Assembly (NCBI GenBank): GCA_964487455.1
Contig: CAZARE010000341.1
Location: 1 to 10,667, forward strand
Direction: 5' to 3'
DNA: 10,667 nt
Source: DASWJZ01 sp964487455
GTDB lineage: Bacteria; Pseudomonadota; Alphaproteobacteria; Rhizobiales; Afifellaceae
Positions 1 through 5,676 of this stretch are shown here, piece after piece (position 1 is the first letter of the stretch; each line of letters opens with the position of its first letter). Both the position numbers and the translations under genes were made by a program. The notes under the pieces were generated by a model. The model was given only the letters and a program-made list of their open reading frames with translations, had not been told where the DNA came from and made no database searches.

Positions 1-13
1 AAGCAGCAGGAAG

Positions 14-37
14 GCGGCACGATCCGGATCGTGCCGC
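14..37. terminator. 24-bp perfect palindrome, probable transcription terminator or operator
   Basis: Bases 14-25 are exactly mirrored by 26-37, so the DNA can fold into a 10-bp GC-rich stem with a CCGG loop. It lies about 50 bases before the first gene and near the window edge. It could be the terminator of a gene ending outside the window, although only a weak TCTT follows instead of a T-run. A perfect two-fold symmetric site could also bind a dimeric regulator. The pairing is seen directly; the role is inferred. Confidence 0.4.
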
Positions 38-85
38 GGCTCTTCAATCCGGACTGACATCAAGTCGTTAAAGTAGGGAGCGGAC

Positions 86-1150
86 ATGACGGATTCCTCG
101 CGGTGTCAAGCCTTGCGCGCGCGCTTGTGCGTTTGCAGCCCTATCGTCGGGGCGGTTCTCCTCGCGATGGCTGCGACCGGCCTGCCTGCCCTTGCAGCGG
201 GCGACGAGCCCGAGCTCCGCACCAACCAGCACATGCTGGAGGATCTGAACAAGACGCCTGGATTTGACATCGGGGACGTCGAGGCTGCGTTCGACTTCGT
301 CCTTCGCAGCCTGCCGGACGAGGTGCACGTCTATCCAACCGAGAACTACTACTATTTCAGCTTCCGCCACGGCGGCCTCGACTACGCCGGCAACATTCGC
401 CTCGCCGCCCTCGACCGCGACGAGGGCGTCGTGCATTTCGCCTATTTCCCGGCGGCGACCGTCAGCGGCAAGGAAGGCGACATGTCCTACAGGCCGTTCA
501 CGGGTGCGGACGGTGTCGACCTGGAGAAGCTGGACGACCTCACCTACCGGGTCGAGTTCCGTGGCCGCGCCGTCACGTTCCGGCTCAACGATCTTTCCGA
601 CACAGTTCCACCGCCGGAGCTGTTGAGCGCGGCCGACGACTATCTCGGGCCGGTCTATGACGAGAGCGGCCTGCAGTTCTTTCTGCTGTTCAACCGCGAT
701 CTGAAGATTTTCCACTACATCCTGAATGAGCAGGCGCCAGTGCCGGAGCAGCTGCGTCCGACCGGCTACTCGGAGCGCATCCTGGTCGGCCACCGGACAG
801 GATTTGCGTTCTATCTGGACCAGCACATCCCGCGCAAAATCCTGATCGGCGTCCACTTCGCCAATGCCGCCGTCAACAATTACTACGACGGGCCGTTCGA
901 CCAGCTGCCCGACAATTTCCTCGAGGGCGACGCGCTGAAGACGGCGATCGAGACATCCCACCCGGCGGTGGCCGGACGAATCGACCGTTTCGGCTACTTC
1001 GAGAGCGGCGAGGGTCGCTTCTTGATCGGACCCTATCTGCAATATTCGAACGAGACGGACCTAGTCGTCTTTGATCTCTGCGCAACGAACGCCGAGCTCC
1101 CCCAGGAGCAGTACTACGCGTGCTTCGCGATTCAGGGCGGCGGCCTTTAG
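86..1150 (+). CDS. Unrecognised exported (periplasmic) protein, 354 aa
   Basis: I do not recognise the family. An AGGGAG ribosome site at 75-80 lies five bases before this ATG and fixes the start. Residues 1-38 look like a Sec signal peptide: an arginine-bearing start, a hydrophobic stretch at about 20-33, and an Ala-Leu-Ala cleavage site near 37-38. The mature part has no further membrane segment and looks like a soluble mixed alpha/beta protein rich in aromatic residues, for example YYYFSF at 88-93 and NNYYDG near the middle. Its only two cysteines, C332 and C346, sit close together near the C-terminus and could form a disulfide, which fits a periplasmic location. The gene is transcribed alone: a palindrome lies upstream and a hairpin downstream, and the next gene is convergent. 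No catalytic motif was found, so no function is offered. Confidence 0.85.
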   Translation: MTDSSRCQALRARLCVCSPIVGAVLLAMAATGLPALAAGDEPELRTNQHMLEDLNKTPGFDIGDVEAAFDFVLRSLPDEVHVYPTENYYYFSFRHGGLDYAGNIRLAALDRDEGVVHFAYFPAATVSGKEGDMSYRPFTGADGVDLEKLDDLTYRVEFRGRAVTFRLNDLSDTVPPPELLSAADDYLGPVYDESGLQFFLLFNRDLKIFHYILNEQAPVPEQLRPTGYSERILVGHRTGFAFYLDQHIPRKILIGVHFANAAVNNYYDGPFDQLPDNFLEGDALKTAIETSHPAVAGRIDRFGYFESGEGRFLIGPYLQYSNETDLVVFDLCATNAELPQEQYYACFAIQGGGL

Positions 1151-1185
1151 CCGAGATCGCCGAGCCGATCGAGGTAAGCAGGAGC

Positions 1186-1209
1186 GTTCGCCGCGCGGGC
1201 GCGGCGAAC
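1186..1209. terminator. GC-rich hairpin between convergent genes, probable bidirectional terminator
   Basis: A perfect 10-bp stem (1186-1195 pairing with 1200-1209) closes on a CGGG loop. It sits 35 bases after the stop of the exported-protein gene and 63 bases beyond the stop of the convergent 98-residue gene. No T-run follows on either strand, so intrinsic termination is plausible but not certain. The rest of the 122-bp spacer shows nothing else. Confidence 0.5.
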
Positions 1210-1272
1210 TCATGCGAAAAGGCAGCCTGAGTGCCGCGCGGTGGGCCGAAACTGCGCGGCCAGATGCCGGCG

Positions 1273-1569
1273 CTATTCCGCGGCGACGAACTTCTCGGCG
1301 CGGAAATCGGGGGCGTTGTCGTCGCCGCGCTGGCGGCTGACCTTCACCGTCGGCAGCTTGCTCACGCCGGATGGCTCCACGGTCGACACGTCGATCTCGC
1401 CGTGGGCGGCCTTCAGCGCCGCCAGGAAGACGTTGAGCTCCGCCAGCGTCATGCGAAGGTAGGCTTCGGAAGTCTGCCGCTTCTTGGCTTCGTCCAGCAC
1501 GGACAGCGAAAAGCCCATACGCTCCAGATCGAAATCGCGGATTTCGACGCCGATATTGAGCTTACCCAT
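1273..1569 (-). CDS. Small conserved-looking hypothetical protein, 98 aa
   Basis: I do not recognise this protein. The reading frame is credible because a GAGGAGA ribosome site (1577-1583, minus strand) lies about eight bases before the ATG. The spacer upstream is long enough for a promoter. The product has no signal peptide, no membrane segment and no cysteine. Its first third is likely beta (GKLNIGVEIRDFDLERMGFS). A predicted amphipathic helix at about residues 34-56 (SEAYLRMTLAELNVFLAALKAA) follows, and the tail is charged and probably flexible. This suggests a small soluble cytoplasmic protein. It is a single-gene unit: convergent with the exported-protein gene and separated from cutA by 288 bp on the same strand. 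A larger plus-strand reading frame over the same bases lacks family character and is treated as a shadow. Confidence 0.7.
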   Translation of the reverse strand: MGKLNIGVEIRDFDLERMGFSLSVLDEAKKRQTSEAYLRMTLAELNVFLAALKAAHGEIDVSTVEPSGVSKLPTVKVSRQRGDDNAPDFRAEKFVAAE

Positions 1570-1639
1570 TACCCTATCTCCTCAAGATCCGAGCCGCCTT
1601 CAACTTTCCATCTGCCGGCTCGCCGGTCGATGATGAACC

Positions 1640-1831
1640 TAACCGGCTCTTAACCAACATGCCAGGGGAGGCTGTCCGGCAGGGTTAACCTCTGGGTCAG
1701 TAACCGCCGGCCCGGTGCTTCCCCATTACACCGGAGCTCACCCATTTAGACTGAGCCTGTTTAACAATCGTCAACGCACCGCCGCCGCTCGCGGCGCCGG
1801 GACAGCATTCGAGCCTATCTCATCGTTAACA
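1640..1831. promoter_or_regulatory. Cluster of TTAACC/TTAACA motifs upstream of the 98-aa gene
   Basis: The spacer 1570-1857 holds TTAACC at 1650-1655 and 1685-1690, TAACC at 1640-1644 and 1701-1705 (partly degenerate), and TTAACA at 1761-1766 and 1826-1831. All are written in the same orientation. TTAACC is the half-site of the alphaproteobacterial cell-cycle regulator CtrA, but no pair has the TTAA-N7-TTAA spacing of a full site. The cluster may reflect regulation of the minus-strand gene starting at 1569, or simply the AT-richer make-up of intergenic DNA. No promoter boxes could be assigned with confidence. Confidence 0.25.
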
Positions 1832-1840
1832 AACGATGAG
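1819..1840 (-). terminator. Hairpin downstream of cutA, probable terminator
   Basis: CTCATCGTT at 1819-1827 pairs perfectly with AACGATGAG at 1832-1840 across a four-base loop. The hairpin begins about 17 bases beyond the cutA stop codon on the minus strand, the usual place for a terminator. There is no T-run after the stem, so it may act as an RNA 3'-end stabiliser or weak terminator. A GTTAAC sequence forms the loop side of the stem. Confidence 0.45.
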
Positions 1841-1857
1841 TCTCCCGGACCGTTGCG

Positions 1858-2190
1858 CTACGACATTCCCGCCAGCAGCCAAGCGCGATAGTCGGCATTC
1901 ACATCGGCCAGCGGCAGCGTCAGGATCGCCGGCACGTCATAGGGGTGTTCGCGTTCGATGAAGGTTCGTGCCTCGCCCGCCTTACCGGCGCTTGTCTTGG
2001 CGATCAGCACCGTTTCCGCAGCCTCCTCCCGCACGCCCTCCCAGTCGTAGAGCGAGACCATGCCGGGCAGGATGTTGATGCAGCCGGCGAGCCGCGCATC
2101 GAGCAGTCCGCCGCCGAGCTTCTTCGCCGCGGCGAGATCGGGACACGGGCAATAGACGAGCGCCATCGGCGCAGAGTCTGTTTCGGCCAT
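1858..2190 (-). CDS. cutA: CutA1-family divalent-cation tolerance protein
   Basis: The 110-residue product matches the usual length and pattern of CutA1, a small ferredoxin-like-fold protein that forms very stable trimers in the cytoplasm. Visible family marks are LVYCPCPD at 11-18 (first strand), the LAGCINILPG segment at 34-43, the aromatic W50-E51 that follows, and HPYDVP at 82-87 before the final strand and helix with W104. The family was named from copper tolerance in Escherichia coli, but its direct biochemical role is unsettled. The start is supported by a GGGAGAG ribosome site (2196-2202, minus strand); an internal Met9 is a less likely alternative. The gene is divergent from NAD kinase, and its 5' flank runs into the heptad repeat array. 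A hairpin lies just after its stop. Confidence 0.93.
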   Translation of the reverse strand: MAETDSAPMALVYCPCPDLAAAKKLGGGLLDARLAGCINILPGMVSLYDWEGVREEAAETVLIAKTSAGKAGEARTFIEREHPYDVPAILTLPLADVNADYRAWLLAGMS

Positions 2191-2206
2191 CGTCGCTCTC
2201 CCAAAT

Positions 2207-2234
2207 TGAGTGGTGAATAGTGAACGGTGAATAG
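2207..2234 (+). repeat. Heptad array, left arm (four TGAATAG-type units)
   Basis: Four contiguous 7-bp units can be read: TGAGTGG, TGAATAG, TGAACGG and TGAATAG. They lie immediately upstream of cutA and face a matching inverted array at 2289-2338. The 14 bases at 2207-2220 are exactly complementary to 2296-2309, and a further four bases pair next to them. A transcript across the region could therefore form an 18-bp stem with a loop of roughly 65 bases. Confidence 0.8.
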
Positions 2235-2288
2235 GAGGGTGGGCGGCGAACCTGATGCGGCGAGCGACCGATAGCTTATGCGCGACCC

Positions 2289-2338
2289 CTATTCACTATT
2301 CACCACTCACCATTCACCCCTCGCCCCCTCGCCATTCG
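2289..2338 (-). repeat. Heptad array, right arm (inverted copies, decaying toward nadK)
   Basis: Read on the plus strand, the units are CTATTCA, CTATTCA, CCACTCA and CCATTCA at 2289-2316. These are followed by degenerate GC-rich units such as CCCCTCG and CCATTCG up to about 2338. They are the reverse complement of the left-arm units. The array ends about 36 bases before the NAD kinase start. An in-frame extension of the NAD kinase reading frame translates this array into Ser/Pro/His/Thr-rich low-complexity sequence, which argues that it is not coding. Confidence 0.8.
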
Positions 2339-2374
2339 CTCACCACCATATTACGACACCGTGGGGAGCGAATC

Positions 2375-3136
2375 ATGACGTCGATCGCCATTCTCGCCAG
2401 CGACGCGCCGGAAGCCGAGCAGGCCGCCGCAGTTCTGCGCGCGCGCTATGGCGAGGTCCCAAGGGACGAGGCCGACGTGATTGTCGCGCTCGGCGGCGAC
2501 GGCCTCATGCTGACGGCGCTGCATGAATATATGAGCAAAGGAAAACCGATCTACGGGATGAACCGCGGCTCCGTTGGCTTCCTCATGAATGAGTACAGCG
2601 CCGACGCTCTGCCGCAGCGTCTGGCCGCCGCAAAGATCGAGACCATCCATCCGCTTCTCGCCACGGTCACCGGCGCCGACGGCAAGAGGCACATTGCCCG
2701 CGCCATCAACGAGGTGTCGCTCCTGCGTCAGTCCTATCAGGCGGCGAAGCTGAAGATCACCATTGACGGCAAGATACGTCAGGAGGAGCTGATCTGCGAC
2801 GGAATCCTGGTAGCGACGCCAGCTGGCTCCACCGCCTACAATCTCTCCGCCCACGGGCCTATCCTGCCCATCAATGCGCCGCTGCTGGCGCTGACGCCAA
2901 TCAGCGCCTTCCGACCGCGGCGCTGGCGCGGCGCGCTTCTGCCCGATCGCGCCAAGGTAGCCATCTCCGTGCTGGAAGCCGACAAGCGGCCGGTCAACGC
3001 CGTGGCCGACCACATCGAGTTCAAGAGCGTGGTGGAGGTGCTGGTGGAGGAGGATAAGGACTCCTCCTGCCTCATCATGTTCGACCGCGACCATTCTTGG
3101 GACGAGCGCATCCTCGCCGAGCAGTTCCGCTACTAG
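2375..3136 (+). CDS. nadK: NAD kinase
   Basis: The product phosphorylates NAD+ to NADP+ in the cytosol using ATP or polyphosphate. With the ATG at 2375 the protein has 253 residues, the short form typical of alphaproteobacteria. The family motifs are all present: the GGDG nucleotide-binding loop at 40-43 with following TALHEY, GMNRGSVGFLMN at 61-72, the INE motif at 111-113, and the glycine-rich region DGILVATPAGSTAYNLSA at 142-159. The C-terminal beta region contains PVNAVADHIEF at 206-216. I chose 2375 over the in-frame ATG at 2255 because a GGGGAG ribosome site lies at 2363-2368 and the upstream extension only translates heptad repeats. The gene is divergent from cutA. A short hairpin follows the stop codon and the next gene is convergent, so it appears monocistronic. 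Confidence 0.95.
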   Translation: MTSIAILASDAPEAEQAAAVLRARYGEVPRDEADVIVALGGDGLMLTALHEYMSKGKPIYGMNRGSVGFLMNEYSADALPQRLAAAKIETIHPLLATVTGADGKRHIARAINEVSLLRQSYQAAKLKITIDGKIRQEELICDGILVATPAGSTAYNLSAHGPILPINAPLLALTPISAFRPRRWRGALLPDRAKVAISVLEADKRPVNAVADHIEFKSVVEVLVEEDKDSSCLIMFDRDHSWDERILAEQFRY

Positions 3137-3139
3137 AGC

Positions 3140-3156
3140 ATCCGCTCGACGCGGAT
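3140..3156. terminator. Short hairpin between convergent nadK and hydrolase genes
   Basis: ATCCGC at 3140-3145 pairs with GCGGAT at 3151-3156 around a five-base loop, starting three bases after the nadK stop. It may help terminate transcription from either side of the 40-bp gap. No T-run is present. The TAGAGCATCCG beginning resembles palindromic repeats I recall following stop codons in Rhizobiales genomes, but this is a weak resemblance. Confidence 0.3.
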
Positions 3157-3176
3157 CAGAGCGGACCGACGCCAGG

Positions 3177-3845
3177 CTACCAGCCGGCGCTCGCAATGAT
3201 CAGTTGCTCGATAGTGACTTCCGCGGGTGCGGCGGCCTTCGCAGCGGGCGTCCGCTTTGGCGCGACGGCGGCGACGCGGGTCGGCTGGTGCGAGCGGAAG
3301 AGCGCAAAGCCGCGCGACGCCTCGAGCGACGTGTTCGGACCGGCCGCGGCGATCTGCGTGCGTGGAATGTAGCGTTGGCCCGCTTGGGGCTTGCGCGTGT
3401 AGAACGCGTTGCCACCCGCCACCAACACATAGTGCATGTTCTTATAATGGTAGGTGCGCCCGGCGGTGTGAAAGTACATGGCCTTGCCAACGCCGCGGTG
3501 GCGTTTTCCGCTTAGCACGGCGCGCCCCACCCGTTCGGCTCTCTCCTTGCTCTTCCCCTCGCTCATCGGTCGCGAGAGCACTCCGGGGGCAAACTGGTTC
3601 TTCTGTCCGACAACCCCGCAAACCGTATTTGGAAACTCCTTCGATTCGACGCGGTTCATCACCACCGTGCCGACCGCCAGCATGCCGTCATCGCTGGAAC
3701 GGATAGATTCGAAATACATGACGCGCGCCATGCAAGCGAGGCTGTTGCCGCTGCCGGAGGGAACGGTGCCGCAGGCTGCGACGAACAGAAGCGAGGCAAG
3801 GGCCGAACAGCCGGCGGCGCGACATGAGCTCGGAAAGATACGCAT
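3177..3845 (-). CDS. SleB-type cell wall hydrolase, predicted lipoprotein
   Basis: The 222-residue product looks like a Hydrolase_2 (SleB/CwlJ) family peptidoglycan-cleaving enzyme. The domain spans about 38-150. It opens with CMARVMYFES, where E46 matches the conserved glutamate proposed as catalytic, and continues with TVVMNRVES at 60-68, the NQF motif at 83-85 and KAMYFHTAGRTYHYKN at 121-136. Residues 1-25 form a lipoprotein signal with a lipobox ending VAAC, so C25 would be lipidated and the enzyme anchored in the periplasm. The tail from about 180 is rich in Ala, Pro and basic residues and probably disordered. In Gram-negative alphaproteobacteria such proteins are thought to take part in wall remodelling rather than spore germination. 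The ribosome site is weak (GGGA about eight bases before ATG). The gene is convergent with nadK, and 98 bp separate it from the DUF2336 gene on the same strand. Confidence 0.88.
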   Translation of the reverse strand: MRIFPSSCRAAGCSALASLLFVAACGTVPSGSGNSLACMARVMYFESIRSSDDGMLAVGTVVMNRVESKEFPNTVCGVVGQKNQFAPGVLSRPMSEGKSKERAERVGRAVLSGKRHRGVGKAMYFHTAGRTYHYKNMHYVLVAGGNAFYTRKPQAGQRYIPRTQIAAAGPNTSLEASRGFALFRSHQPTRVAAVAPKRTPAAKAAAPAEVTIEQLIIASAGW

Positions 3846-3938
3846 ACAAAATCCCGGCCGGTGCTAACCGGACGCCAACCATTCCAATCGATGAAAGGGT
3901 GACGGGAAATGGTAAAGAAATCGACGACGACGGCTCCC

Positions 3939-3953
3939 GGCGGCTAAGCCGCC
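3939..3953 (-). terminator. Hairpin spanning the DUF2336 gene stop codon
   Basis: GGCGGC at 3939-3944 pairs with GCCGCC at 3948-3953 across three bases. On the minus strand the stop codon (3944-3946) sits at the loop. The bases beyond it include a modest T-rich stretch (ATTTCTTT at about 3915-3922). This could be a terminator that overlaps the end of the coding region, but the stem is short. Confidence 0.25.
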
Positions 3954-5089
3954 TCCCTGAGCTCCTCGGCGTAGCCGCGCGCGGCGGCGCGTTTGGCCTC
4001 CCGCGCGAAGCGGCGGAGCAGCATCAGTATCTGGTCGAGCTCGCGGTCGGGCCGCCGCCGGTAGCGCTCCACGATCGCGTCGATGAGCTGCGTGGCGCGG
4101 CGGTAGTCGCTGTCAGCCGCGTCGAAATCGCCGCTGCGGATGACCTCGATCGCGGCCGTAAAGGCGGGGAAGGTGCGGCGCGGCAGGGCGGCCTGCCGCA
4201 GGAGCACCCGCAGGTTCGAGCTGCGGCCCGACGCGACGAGCGCGCTGACGCGCTCCTGCGGCACCTGGGCGAGCGCCGCCAGCGCCGCCTCGAAGAGCAG
4301 CGTCTGGCCGGCCGCGACGGCGCGGATGAGAAAGGCGGGGGTCAGCGCCTTGCCCGCCATCAGTTGCGCGATGAGCGCCGGGATATTGTCGGCCGGCGCT
4401 TCGAACGATGCGGCGATGGTAGCGCATTCGCGAGCATCGCGGACGACCGCATCGGCCCGCTTCGGCTCCATCCATTCATGGCTGACGATAAGCTCGCGCA
4501 GCGCTTCCGCAAGCTTGCCGAGCAGCACCTCGCGCACGTCGAGCGGCAGGTCCTCGCGCTCAAGCAAGGTCATCCGCATTTCCGGGCTGTCGCCGTGCCG
4601 CGCAACGATGCGGTCGAGCGTGAAACGCGGGATGCGCGCGCCGCGGTTCAGGATCAGCGCCCGGCAGGCGCCTACCGTGCCCACCTCCCCGATCGCGGCC
4701 GAGACCGCACGCGACAGGAACGGGCGATTGGCGATGGCCGCCTGCACCGCCTCGCCGCGCATCGCCGCCATGTCGACAAGCTCGCTGTCGAGGATCAGCG
4801 GCGAGCGTTCCGCCACCACCACGGCCACGGCATCCTTGTCCGCTGCAAGCGACAAGATCACGTGCTGCGGAGCTAGCTCGCTGTCGGCCAACTCTTCGGC
4901 AAGCGCCAGACGCACCTCCGTCGCACCGTCGTCGAGGAGCACGGTGATCGCCGCCTCCACGCCGATGCGTTCCTCCGGGCCGAGCGGCGACTGGAGATAG
5001 GAGCGCACGAGCGCCCGCGCCGCCTCCTCGCGCCGCTCGGCCGGCGCTTGCCGGGCCCAATTAAGGAACTGTTCGACGATCGCGCTCAT
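3944..5089 (-). CDS. DUF2336 domain-containing protein, 381 aa
   Basis: The product is almost entirely alpha-helical, rich in Ala, Arg, Glu and Leu, and reads as a series of HEAT-like helix pairs. An example is the segment near residues 40-75 (ERIGVEAAITVLLDDGATEV then LALAEELADSELAP). Pattern, length and composition match the DUF2336 family (PF10098), uncharacterised proteins found mainly in alphaproteobacteria. There is no signal peptide, membrane segment or catalytic motif, so a cytoplasmic scaffold or protein-binding role is the most that can be inferred. The ATG at 5089 has a G-rich stretch just upstream but no well-spaced ribosome site. The gene is divergent from the MaoC-type hydratase across a 130-bp spacer carrying a TTAACG direct repeat. 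Long overlapping plus-strand reading frames are shadows caused by high GC. Confidence 0.88.
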   Translation of the reverse strand: MSAIVEQFLNWARQAPAERREEAARALVRSYLQSPLGPEERIGVEAAITVLLDDGATEVRLALAEELADSELAPQHVILSLAADKDAVAVVVAERSPLILDSELVDMAAMRGEAVQAAIANRPFLSRAVSAAIGEVGTVGACRALILNRGARIPRFTLDRIVARHGDSPEMRMTLLEREDLPLDVREVLLGKLAEALRELIVSHEWMEPKRADAVVRDARECATIAASFEAPADNIPALIAQLMAGKALTPAFLIRAVAAGQTLLFEAALAALAQVPQERVSALVASGRSSNLRVLLRQAALPRRTFPAFTAAIEVIRSGDFDAADSDYRRATQLIDAIVERYRRRPDRELDQILMLLRRFAREAKRAAARGYAEELREAA

Positions 5090-5128
5090 AACCCCCGACG
5101 TCCCCGCGCTTTGGCCAAACCTGCAGCG

Positions 5129-5164
5129 TTAACGGATCGTGCACAGGCAGGCTTAACGAATCGT
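5129..5164. promoter_or_regulatory. Direct repeat TTAACG-N-ATCGT in a divergent promoter region
   Basis: TTAACGGATCGT at 5129-5140 and TTAACGAATCGT at 5153-5164 differ at one base and are 24 bases apart start to start. They lie in the 130-bp spacer between the DUF2336 gene and the hydratase gene. The second copy contains GAATC (5158-5162), a GANTC site for the CcrM-type methylase of alphaproteobacteria. The arrangement looks like a tandem binding site for a regulator of one or both genes. No -35/-10 pair could be assigned with confidence. Confidence 0.4.
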
Positions 5165-5219
5165 TGCCGAGGACCGGGCTTTCGGGGTCTAGTCGCCGGA
5201 CGCCAGGGGAGTGAGGACG

Positions 5220-5675
5220 ATGGGCGGTCTTTATTTCGAGGAGCTTGAGGAGGGGCGGGTGTTCGAGCATCCGCTCAGGCGTACCGTGACGGAGATGGAC
5301 AACATGCTCTTCTCCAACATGACGCTGAACCCCCAGCCTTTGCACATCGACCGTCACTATTGCGAGACGGAGACGGAATGGGGCCAGCCACTGATGAACT
5401 CGCTGTTCACGCTTGGCCTGATGATCGGCATCTCCGTCAACGACATCACGGTCGGCACGACCATCGCCAATCTCGGCATGACGGAGGTGCGCTTCCCCAA
5501 TCCGCTGTTCCAGGGCGATACCGTCCACGTCACCACCAGAGTTGTGGGAAGACGCGAGTCGAAATCGCGCTCCCAGGCCGGCATCGTCGAGTTCGAGCAC
5601 AAATGCTTCAACCAGCACGACACGCTGGTGGCGGAATGCCGGCGCCAAGCCTTCATGAAGAAGAAGGCGAAATAG
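5220..5675 (+). CDS. MaoC-family (hot-dog fold) acyl-CoA hydratase
   Basis: The 151-residue product is a single hot-dog domain of the MaoC/R-specific enoyl-CoA hydratase family. The motif FSNMTLNPQPLHID at 31-44 corresponds to the family hydratase motif, with H42 as the conserved catalytic histidine. The position usually occupied by aspartate appears to be N37. The GQPLMNS segment at 55-61 and VRFPNPLFQGDTVHVTT at 90-106 are typical of the second half. I chose the ATG at 5220 because AGGGGAG at 5205-5211 is correctly spaced; an in-frame GTG at 5211 would add three residues. The gene ends one base before a CoA-ester lyase gene, so the two are almost surely co-transcribed. Hydratase plus lyase suggests hydration of an unsaturated dicarboxylyl-CoA (itaconyl-, mesaconyl- or methylcrotonyl-type) followed by cleavage. 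The exact substrate is inferred, not shown. Confidence 0.9.
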   Translation: MGGLYFEELEEGRVFEHPLRRTVTEMDNMLFSNMTLNPQPLHIDRHYCETETEWGQPLMNSLFTLGLMIGISVNDITVGTTIANLGMTEVRFPNPLFQGDTVHVTTRVVGRRESKSRSQAGIVEFEHKCFNQHDTLVAECRRQAFMKKKAK

Positions 5676-5676
5676 C

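Noticed and set aside
1650..1831. Full CtrA binding site (TTAA-N7-TTAA)
   Set aside because: No two TTAA sequences in this spacer have the seven-base gap; only half-sites are present.
2255..2374. In-frame 40-residue N-terminal extension of NAD kinase starting at the ATG at 2255
   Set aside because: It translates the heptad repeat array into low-complexity Ser/Pro/His/Thr sequence, while the ATG at 2375 has a good GGGGAG ribosome site and gives the normal family length.
3824..4876. Long 350-codon open frame on the plus strand opposite the DUF2336 gene
   Set aside because: Its product is Arg/Ala/His-rich with no family character and lies antisense to a clear DUF2336 gene; this is a usual artefact of high GC content.
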